Below are positions 35,650 to 46,409 of a stretch of 64,000 nt of DNA, one piece after another. The position numbers and the translations under genes are program-made. Numbering within the stretch: position 1 is the first letter of the stretch; the number at the start of each line of letters is the position of its first letter. The notes beneath the pieces are model-generated. The model was not told where the DNA came from, did no database searches, and worked only from the letters and a program-made list of their open reading frames with translations. The stretch is from contig CM038915.1 in NCBI GenBank assembly GCA_021904315.1, positions 17,918,001 to 17,982,000 of the forward strand. Direction: 5' to 3'. Source of the stretch: Sphagnum magellanicum. Taxonomy: Eukaryota; Streptophyta; Sphagnopsida; Sphagnales; Sphagnaceae.

Positions 35650-37190
35650 TTTAGTTTTTTATGATAGAATTTGACATTTGACACCTTTTTTTGGCTCCGT
35701 TGACTGTGTTTTGACCCAAAAGCTAGCTTCAAACAAAAGTTGTGAAAAAATCGATTGTAATTTGTAGTTGCTAACACAACTTAAATGCAAAGACAACATG
35801 CAACATTTGGTTTTTGGAGATTATTTTGACATTTATTGTTTGGAGTTGATGGATGCACGACAACTTACAACATTTGCACCATTTAAGTTTCAACATCATC
35901 ATTGTAAAGTGAAGATTTTAGACCTTCCAAATTCAAGGCTTTAAATCCATTGTTTCATGATCGACATTGCAATGGCAATGCTACACAACTCTACTACTCT
36001 AACTTAATTTGTTGAATGAGTTGCACAATCTAGATTCTTAATGAACATTGAGTAGCATAATGCTTTAAATGTACCATGATGATATTGGCAAACCCTACAA
36101 AAATCAAAGTAGCAAAGGTGGTGACAATGGCTTGCAATTTGTGAGCACACGAAATGAATTTTCTCAAGAGCAATGAAACATTGGTGCGAATGGAGAAGAC
36201 AAGAAAGTGCCAAACTATAAAACCTTAAATTTTTGAATGTAAGATTTGGCGTATTCATCCTAAACCATCTACAATTCATCAAGTACTAGGAAACCTATGA
36301 TGGAACATTGGTGACAATCACCCATCAATAGCTCAAATGCATATGGCAAACAAACTCACTTTTCCAAAAAAAGTTCCATGTTCATAGTTCACAAGCCCTT
36401 TTTTTTATGAGCCTTTTGGTGAAATTTCATTCCAAAAAAAAGCTGGTGTTAAGCCAAGTAGAGTAGATGTCATTCCTTTGACATGTCTGAATGGGTTCTA
36501 CCAAGTCATGTTCACCATAGAGGAACAATTGTTCCCCCATAGTTGATTCACATGACAAGTGGAACTGGCACAAGAAAAAGTGGATGGAGCAAAGGGCCAC
36601 CTATCCAACCTGGGACACACCCTGAAGTCATATTTAAACAAGACACCCAAACCAGCGTCAAAGTACCTCGTCCACCAGGTTAAACACATAATTTGACGAA
36701 ACCATGGTTTGATTATTGTTAGATTATATTGGGTTTGATTTTGGAACTTCACCCTCACTTATCTTTTGTGTGGGTCCCCCTTGTACTTCCTTCTCTTTGC
36801 TTGGCAATCAAAACAACGTTGATTTGTTTATATAAACTAAGAAAAGGAGTATGAAAAAATTGTGGGATCATAAACTCTATGGTTAGACTGCATAGAGTTT
36901 TACTACTGTCTTTCCTAGACTTTCAAATGATTTGAGCAAGTAAGATTCATGTGGATGAGGTGTCATGAACATGATGAACTCAATGCATGTCATTATTGAA
37001 GGCTGCAAATGCTATATGTTGGGCATTGTGCATAGTTTGAATGATTTGTGAAGGAGCTTCATTTTGAGTGCAAATCCATGTTTACCATGATATTCAATAA
37101 TATCCACATAACGTAGTAGTCCGAGGAATTTCTTAGTGTATATTGAAAGCACCCTATATCCATGAGTATCCCTGCTGGTATAAAGAAGGG
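35650..37190. other. no gene supported
   Basis: Short frames only. The patch at about 36490-36700 is GC-richer and non-repetitive (for example gtggaactggcacaagaaaa), and might be a gene remnant, but no motif was readable on either strand. Confidence 0.3.
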
Positions 37191-37383
37191 ATCTTACACC
37201 TATTATTTAGGAGTCAGCGGGATCTTATGCCTACTTATAGATATAACTAGGTATAATGTCCATCCCACTCCTAAATAGTAAACATAAGGTTCGTCCCATT
37301 CTATTGCCTCATGTTTAACATAGGTTTAGGTTTATGATAAATCTCATCTTGTGCTTCACATTGGGTGAAGCCCATAAGTGCCA

Positions 37384-37460
37384 GGACATTCCCAATATAT
37401 GGGGCCAGACTCAGCTACCACCTTGTCCCTTACTTTGAGAAGGCCCCCACTTTTGGTGCT
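37384..37460 (+). repeat. short dispersed repeat D, copy 1
   Basis: ggacattccc, an atatggggccagactc word, agctacc and aggcccccacttttgg occur here and, in the same order, at 43841-43920 (tgtggggctagactcggcta, taggcccctgattttgg). The shared segment is about 75 bases. It may be part of a short interspersed element. Confidence 0.5.
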
Positions 37461-37834
37461 TTAGCATATACGGAAAGACCAGGTCGATTTTTCTTAGTGT
37501 ATTTTAAGGACGATTACGTACCTGAATTTCGCACTGATGTACCTTCCGAAATCCATAAGGTACAGTCAAACAGCTGACTGTACCTTCTGGATTTCGGAAG
37601 GAAGAGGTCTTTCTTTCCATCTTTCTTTTCATCTTTTCGTATCCTTTTCTTTCCTCTTTAAACAAAAAGAAGTCCTTGTTGTGTCTTCTCATTATTCAAA
37701 TGTACCTCCTCTAAAGATCTGCTTTCGGTGCCTAACGTTTAGGTTGATGACATAAAATAAAATATTTTTGGCGAAACTAAAATAAAAAAGTGTGAAAAAT
37801 TACTATCGCCATTATTTTTATTTTATAATTTACA

Positions 37835-38140
37835 TATTTTGATTAATAGCCAGATTTGGCTATGTATGAAAGGAGCAATTGCAAGTTTTTTTACTTATTC
37901 TTACAAGAAATCATTATTTTGGGCTACTAAAATGTGATTTGTCTCATCTTGTCTTTGTAATCATTAGTTTATAATCATAATTTCATTTTATAAATTTATA
38001 AGTTTTTATTATTGGCCAGATTTGGCTATATATTAAAGGACCAATGCAAAAAAATTCTACATATTCCTACAAGAAATCTCCATTTTGGCTACTAAACTGG
38101 GAAATTTCTCATTGTGCATTAGTCATCGTTCAAACCTACT
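37835..38140. repeat. ~166-bp direct duplication inside the hairpin block
   Basis: gccagatttggctatgtat (37850) recurs as gccagatttggctatatat about 166 bases later. Each is followed by cctacaagaaatc-like and ttggctactaaa-like words. Two units only. Confidence 0.65.
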
Positions 38141-38849
38141 CCTCGTTAGATCCGCTTTTCGTTTAGCAAAAAGACCTGAGGCAAAGAAAAGCGTAAAAAA
38201 ACCGGAAAGATGGGAAAATGTTGAAAGAAAAATCTACCAGGATCTTTACGTAGGTGAAGGTTAAGCTGGTAGTACCTTCCAGATTTTCGAGCCTATCGAG
38301 CTCCCCTTGACCTATCGGCCGTGGATGGGCCCTCAAATCCGGAAGGTACTACCAACGAAACCTCCTCCGAAGACCATCATAGTTGTGGCCATAAGAGTCT
38401 TCCGTCCATCTTCACCTCCTTTCGATGTCTTGTGTGTAGGGTAAGGACCAAGAACAAGGCTGTTTTGGGAATGAGGACCTTGCACAGGGCCAGGAGCCAA
38501 ATGATGGACTCAAATTCCCAAAACAGCTTCAATCAAGTTCCTCACCTAGAATATAGAGAACCAGTATTATATTGCTTTCAGAAATGGACAATTGCGATTC
38601 ATTTGAGAGAAGATGAGGTTACCTTGCACATGTAAGGTTCTGAAAATGAGGAACTTACGCATCCTCTATTGAAGCAGAAATTTTATCGAAGATAAGGAGC
38701 TCTCCACATGTGCTAGTAAAATTCTACTGGTTCTACATGTGTAGGGTACACCCCAAGGCCACTCATGGCTTTACCGGAATAAGGGCCTGCACTCAGCTCC
38801 ACTTCGCGCAGGCCCAATGCTAGTAAAGCCAGTGGCCTCAGGCTTTACC

Positions 38850-39448
38850 AAGTGCAAAGACCTGTGAAGCCATGCGTGAACTTGAATGTTGGGAAGCTCC
38901 TACCTTGGGGCCTTTCCTGGAGTAAAAATTTATCCAAAGTTCCTCTAACATTGGGCAAAGACATCATCAGAGTTGGCAGCACCTTCTGCTTAGATGCATG
39001 GCACCATGCATCTTCATGGTGATGCAGTAAAATTCTTCCTGGTGTGTACAATGCCATCTGATTATAACAGGAAATTTTTACCAGATCTAGAAGATAAATT
39101 GCAAGATGTTGTGGGTAGTTTTAGAGTACACCTGACAATCATGTTGATCCCCCTTAAGTTTCGTCCCAACAACCACATCAAGCTTTGGGATGGACAGCAA
39201 GACTGCTTGAAAAGATCCTTGAAGACAATCATACATTCAGATCTGGTCACCCAATGAACCGCCTAGATCAAATCCGGTTGCCCTTATAAGGTGGAGATCG
39301 AATCCAGTTACCCACGAGCTATGCAATTGCAGATATACATAATGTGTGTGTATTCTAACTAATTTCTGAGACAATTCCTTTCCTTTTTGTTGTTGCAACA
39401 TTGAAACTAATAAGTGTCTCTGACATAGAAGCCGATCCATAGAAACTT

Positions 39449-39450
<2 letters not shown>
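38850..39450. other. no gene supported
   Basis: GC content is above the window average. Several overlapping frames on both strands run through this part, none with a recognised motif. It could be the continuation of the hairpin-rich block. Confidence 0.3.

Positions 39451-39485
<35 letters not shown>
39451..39485. repeat. (CT)n microsatellite
   Basis: An uninterrupted CT run of about 17 units. CT runs are frequent in plant 5' untranslated regions, but no gene start was found near it. Confidence 0.95.
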
Positions 39486-39489
<4 letters not shown>

Positions 39490-39499
39490 TTTATTTTTC

Positions 39500-41100
39500 C
39501 ATTTGTGCCCATCACAGCCAATCTCCCTTGAAATGCTGACTGACTGATTGCATGTGGTGCATGCATGTAACAAGCTGCCCAGTTCATAGTGGGTGGGTTA
39601 TCCATGATCATTGCTCAATCAGCTACCTACATGTCTCTTATTTCTTGGGATTGTTTAAGAAAACAAACTACGAGTCTGTGAGAAAATATTTGGTTTGTAG
39701 CGTTTGGCTTTTAGCATGTCAATTTTTGGGCTAGTGCAAACATGAGGCCATAGCCTAGTGCAAACAGAATGCTTAATGCCATCCTCCGAGGTCTTCACCA
39801 GTCACAAAGAAAGGGGCAAATGGACCACATCAAAGAAGACACATGCAAAATTAGTGGCTGAGATATACATGTATGGCTTTGGGAGCAGATCTCGGAAATA
39901 GTGAAAACTTTACAAAGCTTAAGCATCCTCCTTGAAATGAAATACATACCTTTCTATTGTCAAGGTAAATTACACCAGATCCATGTGCCTCTGATTTACA
40001 CTAAATTACTTTTTGAAGCACTTTGCTTGCTTGCCTTTTTAATCCTCCCACCAAGATTTTCTTTTTCTTTTTTCCTTGTCAGATCAAAGAGCTAGATGGT
40101 TTCAAAATTTTTCCCTGATGTCATTTTTATTGTGTTGACATGATTAGAAACTAAGGGAAACATCGCCAATACACCATTTACATTAGCCTTGAGATTTGTT
40201 CAATGTAGGCCAAGATTTGGGCAACAATAACTTTTACAAGTAATTGCTATCAATCAAAAATATCGTAGTACTTAGGCCAGTTCGACAAGCTCTTGTCAAA
40301 TATTTAATTAATTTTCAAAATTTTAATTTAACATTTTTTTATATATTTTTATTTTCAGTAAAAATTGTAACAATTTTTAAATATTTCGACAATTATAATC
40401 TCTAAGCCAATGCAATAAAAGGATATGTCCCTACCTGTTTAAGTATGTCCCTGCCCATCATAAATAACTCACCCAGTTATGTCACTGTCTACTTAGGTAT
40501 GTCTTTGAGCCAATGCAAAAGAAGAACATTCGACAGATGGCGGCTAAGATTTTTAGAACTTTTCACCTAATTATGTACCATTTTTTAAATTTTCAACTAA
40601 ATAAATAAATAAATTAATTAATTAATGTCAAATTAACCCAAGTATTACAATATCTGGATGGTGTTGAGGCAATGTAGTTAATGTGATTTGCTAGCTTGAA
40701 GTCACTATATTGAAATGAATATCTAAAAACAGCCTTTAATGCAAAAGGTAAAGCTCATCTCAAACATGATAGTCTTGCCAACATATTTTTCCATCCTACA
40801 TTGTATGTTTTTTTGTTTTTACCATATTCACATCTTCAATTATTTCTCTTAGAGTAGAATGTACAGATTTTGGAGTTGAAGATGGTTGTTTGGACACTTA
40901 AAGTCTACATGATGTTTTGGGAATTTTCTCAATATTGTTTCACATTTATTCATTATTTTAATGTTGATACAAAGCTATAAACATGATATTTCCATGAACC
41001 TACGTGGCTTGTGTCATTGAACAGATATTGTAAAATAGTTCTACAAACTCTGCATGCTTTTGAACAATCAAATAGGGTCAAATTAACAATTGAACATTGT
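39500..41100. other. no gene supported
   Basis: Mixed composition with a short attaattaatt patch near 40600. No repeat or coding motif noticed. Confidence 0.35.
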
Positions 41101-41103
41101 TTT

Positions 41104-41275
41104 GCCAGGTATATATGCAATTTGGAGGGGTCAAATACGGAATAAAATAAAATAAAATTGTAGAAACCAAAATGAGAGGATTTCTTTTTGCAAGGTACAT
41201 ATGCATTTTGGAGGAGTTAAATACAGGGGAAAAAAAAATTAACTTGTAGAAACCAAAGAGGAAGAATTTGATAGT
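41104..41275. repeat. ~86-bp direct duplication
   Basis: gccaggtatatatgcaattt at 41104 recurs as gcaaggtacatatgcatttt at 41190. Each is followed by ggagg, a caaatacrg word and gtagaaaccaaa. Two diverged units. Confidence 0.65.
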
Positions 41276-41649
41276 GCATTGAGTATTTTTGGATTTTTAA
41301 TGAAAAAAAATATTTTAGAAGTTTTGTTGTGTGAAATTCAAGTTCATCGAAACACTGTTTTTGAAAAAAATTTATTGAATTTTCAATGACAAAAAATTAC
41401 TCAAAATTCTACAACTCCCCACACCATAGGCTGTAGGTCTGAAAATTACAAATCCAACTCAATGGACCCATATTCATTGACAGCTTTCCAATGATACCAA
41501 GAGTGCACCCCGCCAATTTCTGTAAAATTTGAAAATTCCATTGATGTTATTAATTGAAACCATATAGGGTAGACAGGTGTAGGGTGCAATAGTGCTCTCA
41601 TCCTACCAAAATCGATTCCAGCCCAGAATTGACCTAGAATCTGCCCCCA

Positions 41650-43230
41650 TATTCAAATGTTATCACATATTCAAATAACATAATAGCAACTTCTTGAAGC
41701 TGGTGGTCTTGATTTGTGTAGATTCTACATTTTTCTAAAGAAGTACACAGATTCACATAAGGCAATGTCAACCATTGATGTCCTTGGATGTTATGAAGGG
41801 GAATGCACTGCTGGGTCAGTGCCTTCCACTATATATCGTGCTGCATACCTTTCATCTCTTGATCAAATGTGGTTTTGGATTCTTCTACCACAATGTCTTG
41901 TGGAGTGATGAAAATTGTATTATGAATCGTTGTCCAACTCTTTGATCTTTAAATGCTGCAGAGAAAAACTGAAACTGGGTCTTCTTTTTTAGGTCAAGCT
42001 TTCAAAGACATGCCAGAATGCCCTAGAAGTTCAAATTTGTCTGCTCTACAGTTTAATATTATTTTCTGCACTGCATAGGAAAGAAGATGTTCACCTGTTG
42101 GTGTAATTTGTATTCTGTTGGTTTTTTCTGACAGATGGTGAATTTCCAAACACACTTGTGGTTGCCCAGTGTGAAGTTTTGAAGGCATGAACTAAAGCAG
42201 CAGAACACATCTCACACATAGAGACCCTATCCCAACTCTAGAATGCATGTCAGAGCTGAACTTTGGGAGCTGGTTGTCTACATGAAAGGGGTGGTTGTTT
42301 GGGTGGTAGCCAATGATTACTTGTTCCTCCTTAGGCTTATGTGAAGCTCAAGTCAGAAGAGAAGAGTCCCAATTTGATGATGTTAAGATTTCATTCAGCA
42401 GCTTTTCTGCACCCAATTATTGAATGAATGCAAATTTCAATGAATTTCTTTCTCTGGATCCATGTTTTTCTTTTCCCTTTTTATCTTTTTGCTCCCCAAT
42501 TCCCTTGTGTACATTAATTAGCACCTGCTAGAGTTGCTTCCTCAACAGTTTGAGGAACCAAAATTTGTCTCTCTTCTAGGGCTCAATCTTCACAGGATGA
42601 GGAGACCCAAAATGAGTTTGAAGGGCTCCTCTGAGAGCTGCTTGACTGCTCCATCAAGCTTCAGATCATGCAAACAGTTTCTTTAGCATCATGGTTGAGC
42701 CAGCTCAGAATGCAATTCACCTTTGATTGCTTCATGAGTTGGTGGCCTTATAGAAATCATGAGCCTAAATTTGCAAACAATTGCCCTTCATATAATTGAT
42801 TTGGAACCTTCTTTTTTTGTTGCAGTGGCTTTTGAAACTAACTAGAACATGGCAGTTTCAAGAGATCTGTTCTTCTTTTTACAGAATGCAACATTCTATA
42901 AAGTGTCCTGACTTTGCTTTTGTTGTGAGGAAGGTCAAATGCACTCATCAAATTTATGTCACAATTGGGCATTCTAGTGTCAAGGTTAGTTTTACAATTT
43001 TGCATGGGAGAAGTGCATTCCTTGGTAGTATAAACCTCCAATTCCTTGGGCATTAACAGCCACCATGACATGAGTTCACTTGCTCGGAAGAGAATAGGCT
43101 TGTGAAAGTTCCAGATATGCAGACCAACTTATGAGGCATGTGAACTGCAAACTGGTGATTTGTCCACAGATTTGACTGAGATTGGAAGAAGATTCCGACC
43201 TTTGTTGGCTCCAAGGTTTTTCTTCAGGTA
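41650..43230 (+). other. gene-like low-repeat region with weak exon candidates
   Basis: This stretch is less AT-rich and shows plausible splice contexts. After a pyrimidine tract ending gttgcag at 42825, an open frame runs to 43056 and includes CPDFAFVVRKVKCTHQIY. At about 43085-43228 another frame reads RPTYEACELQTGDLSTDL then TEIGRRFRPLLAPRFFFR, ending at an ag/gtatgt donor-like site. One TGA (about 43108) precedes the second block in frame. Neither segment matches a family I recognise, and they are not shown to belong together. A host gene remnant or untranslated/intron sequence of an outlying gene is possible; chance is also possible. Confidence 0.25.
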
Positions 43231-43840
43231 TGTCTTTCATTTCTAGACTTTCAATTTGTGTTGTTGAAGTGCGCACTTCTGCTAATTTAGTGTAGACACT
43301 TGTTCTTCTCAAAGAGCAGCTCTCATATGACATGGTCACAAGATCTCTTACACATAAAAATTTGAAGATGGTTACTATATACGCTTCTTGGTTTTGACAA
43401 TTTGTTTAGTTCCTGGTTATTTGTAATTTCCATGAATTCATCGTATCTGGATAAAGAGTCAACTGATGGGTGCACATACCATAAACAAGTGTGGTATGCC
43501 TTTCATGTTAATTTGAATATTTTAGATACTGCTGAATCTGGAGACTCATTTCCACAAATTCTCTATTCTCAAAGTTGTTGGGTCATAAGAAACTTCAATC
43601 TCTACTCTTTTTCTCTTTGGTGCATTGCAATCCCTTCTCTTTTCTATCCCACATCATGGCTGATTCACTTGCCTCAAGATAATTTACTTGTTGCGCATTG
43701 TTAGTTGGTAGGCAGTAAACCATGCAACTGAGCTAATCACCATGGTTAGAATTGGAACCCAACAAAAATCTTTTTATTGTCCACTTATGTCCATCCATCC
43801 TTCATGGCGCACTGGTGGGTACTGGTTCACTCTGGCCAAA

Positions 43841-43920
43841 GGACATTCCCACAATTATGTGGGGCTAGACTCGGCTACCTCCTTTTCCTAGGCCCCTGAT
43901 TTTGGGGACAGCCCCATAAG
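43841..43920 (+). repeat. short dispersed repeat D, copy 2
   Basis: Counterpart of 37384-37460. The flanking sequence at about 43690-43760 contains tRNA-like words (gcaactgagcta, ggttagaattgg), compatible with a tRNA-derived SINE, but the internal promoter boxes are not clearly ordered. Confidence 0.5.
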
Positions 43921-44689
43921 GTTTTTCTCATCAAAGGAAAGCAGGAATTATAACAATTTATTGAGCTTAGTTGTTGGGTGTCGAGTGATGGGTATGTAGG
44001 TGGAGTTGCTAGTTAGTCTTTTGCTAGATGCCAATAGGTAAGCATTAAGTTTTTTGATGGAAAAATTTGAACAAGTTGTGTGACAATTGTGTTAGAGCTT
44101 AGTTGTGAGATGTTGACTATCGGGTAGAAGGGGTTGCTGGGTAGTTTTCTACTCAAGAAATGTCAGCAGACTAGACTAGAGTGTGGCTGATTTGCTTACA
44201 AGATTTTTGCTTGTTGTGAGGGACAAAGTGTCTACTAGGATAATATACCATCTGCAGGGAAAGAAGAATTGGTGGCAACGCTGGACCACCACTGTGAAGT
44301 GAAGGAGCAAGAAGGCCATCATTATCTTGTCTGCCGAGGCAAACAATTGTGAAAGGAAAAGATGTAAGAAGCAGATGATGGGTGAACATGATGATAAGGA
44401 ATTCGAAGTCATCAAACAGCAAGTAGCCTCTGAAATTTGTTGTTTACCCACCTGAAATTTCTATTCTCTATACTTGTTCTTATGCAAGAATCCTCTGGGA
44501 GAGATTTCCCGGCCAGCATGGATAGATAAAGGTGCATGAGGAAGGAAAAAACTTTTCAAAAAAAATAGCAACTGGGATCCATTTTTCTCAGCTGATATTT
44601 TAGTGTATGCACATATTTATTCATGAGATTCTGCTTGAAGTGGCCCTGTAACAGTAGACCCAGAGATATGAAGAGTGAACACTGTAAAG

Positions 44690-44850
44690 CAGCTCCCTCC
44701 AGTGCTCAGTATGTGGCCCAGGAAAATCAAAATGGATGAAGAAAAGTCAAAACATGCCGTTTTGGCACAACGAAGTAGTTTTGGTCCAGCATTTTTCCCC
44801 AGCATAAAATGATCACCAGGTTTTGATGACAAGTGTCTACCAGGTGCCTA
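44690..44850 (-). mobile_element. MITE family M, truncated copy
   Basis: Beginning ccagtgctcagtatgtgg, it continues with ggatgaagaaaagtcaaaac and ataaaatgatcaccaggttt, the words seen reversed in the complete copy at 50621-50969 and in the copy ending at 49770. Only part of the element is present. Confidence 0.6.
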
Positions 44851-45079
44851 CATTAGTACTTTTTTTAAAGTCATGGGCATCTTGCCCCAAGTCAAAAATA
44901 TGTGCACTAGAGTAAAAATTGTGAAATTGTTAGTAAAAATATTTTTTATTTGGTAGTAAATATAGTTGGCAGTAATGATAATTTTTGTTATATTTTGCAA
45001 TGTATCAAAATCACAATGTATTGATGCATCATGCCATCATGCATTATGTTGTGTTATCATTATGAATCTCATGATACAT

Positions 45080-46400
45080 ATGTATTTTATAAATAAGGAC
45101 GAAAAAGTTTTCAAAATCATATTGACAAGAGGTTGTCACGTTTTTGGGTTTATGGTTGTTGTAGGGTAGTTATTAATGTATCAAAAAATATCAATACACT
45201 ACTCATCGGTGAGTAGTATATTGGTATTTTTGAAATTGACACTTAACATACATTTCACACCACTTTTTGATTGTAAGGCTCAAATTGTTATATGCCACAT
45301 GTTTTTCAATACATTAAGGATTAATTGATACACTAAGATTTTTTCAATTGAAAGCTACCAAGCATGTTTAAACATAGCAAAGGTGGGAAAGTTTTTTCAA
45401 AACCCATGGACAAGGGGTTACCATGTTACTATGTCTATGATCATTGTAAGATAGTTGTCAATGTATGAAAAAAATATTAATACACTACTCACACATTGTG
45501 TGACCAATGCATTCCATTTATGATTATTTTTTCACACATGACAAATTGATGGCTACACACAAAAAAATGACACCTAGTCTATGTTTCTTACCACTTTTTC
45601 AATTGTAACCAATTGTCATTTGCCATGTGTTTTTTAAAAACTACATTAAGAATTTGGTGATACACTAAAAAAATTTCAATTGAAGTTTTCATACATGCTT
45701 AATCATAATAAAGGTGGGAATTTTTTTCAAAATCCATGGACAAAAGGTTGTCACGTTTCTATGTCTATGGTTACTATAAGATAATTGTTAATGCATCAAA
45801 AAAATAGCAATGTATTATTCACACATTTGTGAACATTACATTCCATATATCACCATTTGTTTTTCACACATGATAAATGGATGGTTGCATATCAAAAATT
45901 GACATATAGTTTGTGTTCCCCACCACTTTTCCACACATGACAAATATATGGCATTTGGCAATTGTCTACAATTCCCACAATTTTTCTATTACAACCAATT
46001 GTTATTTGCCATGTGTTTTTGGATACACTAGAAAGTTTTTAATACATTAAAAATATATTTGAAAGTTGGCATGCACATGTGTCTAAACATAATAAGGCAA
46101 ATGTTTTATCAAAATACATGGACAAAAGGTTCTCATGTTTCCAATTTTATGGGTATTATTTAATCAAATAACAATAATATGTTAATGGCACATGATGTGA
46201 ACAATACATTTAGTGTATTATCATTATTCCACATTTGAAATAGTGACCACATATGAAAACTTGACACTTAGTCTATGTTCCCATCACTTTTTGATTGTAA
46301 CCAATTGTTATTTGTCACTTGCACTTTTGAAAATTGAAATTGTTGAACAAACCATCAAATTGATATGTAGTCACTGTATAAAAAATTCATCATAATGGAA
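45080..46400. repeat. degenerate tandem array of ~285-380-bp units
   Basis: The word ggttgtcacgttt or a variant occurs at 45131, 45416, 45746 and 46128 (spacings 285, 330, 382). Each is followed by a tatggttattgta-like word, a caatacactactcacac-like word and ttgccatgtgtttttt. Unit length rises along the array through extra internal sequence. Non-coding. Confidence 0.65.
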
Positions 46401-46409
46401 TCTTGTTTC

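Larger units (their letters stand above)
37199..38837. other. hairpin-rich block with at least five stem-loops
   Basis: Five inverted repeats lie within 1.6 kb of relatively GC-rich sequence. (1) 37199-37284: ctattatttaggagt pairs imperfectly with actcctaaatagtaaac. (2) 37542-37568 pairs with 37575-37601: 27-base arms starting ccttccgaaatcc, one mismatch, 6-base loop aacagc. (3) 38268-38286 pairs with 38335-38353: ggtagtaccttcc against ggaaggtactacc, 18 of 19. (4) 38459-38472 pairs perfectly with 38514-38527: gctgttttgggaat. (5) 38757-38790 pairs with 38808-38837: ggccact, ggctttac and ggcctgc against their complements. Stems 2 and 3 share the word gtaccttcc. The block does not look like one MITE because the stems are nested side by side and do not bound a common element. 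Confidence 0.65.

Noticed and set aside
37199-38837. Single MITE explanation for the hairpin block
   Set aside because: The inverted repeats are arranged side by side with different sequences and do not share outer ends or target duplications.
39355-39573. Minus-strand frame with an Arg-Glu alternating tract
   Set aside because: The tract is only the translation of the (CT)n microsatellite.
43690-43765. tRNA gene
   Set aside because: Words such as gcaactgagcta and ggttagaattgg are tRNA-like, but A and B box order and pairing do not give a cloverleaf on either strand; at most a SINE relic.
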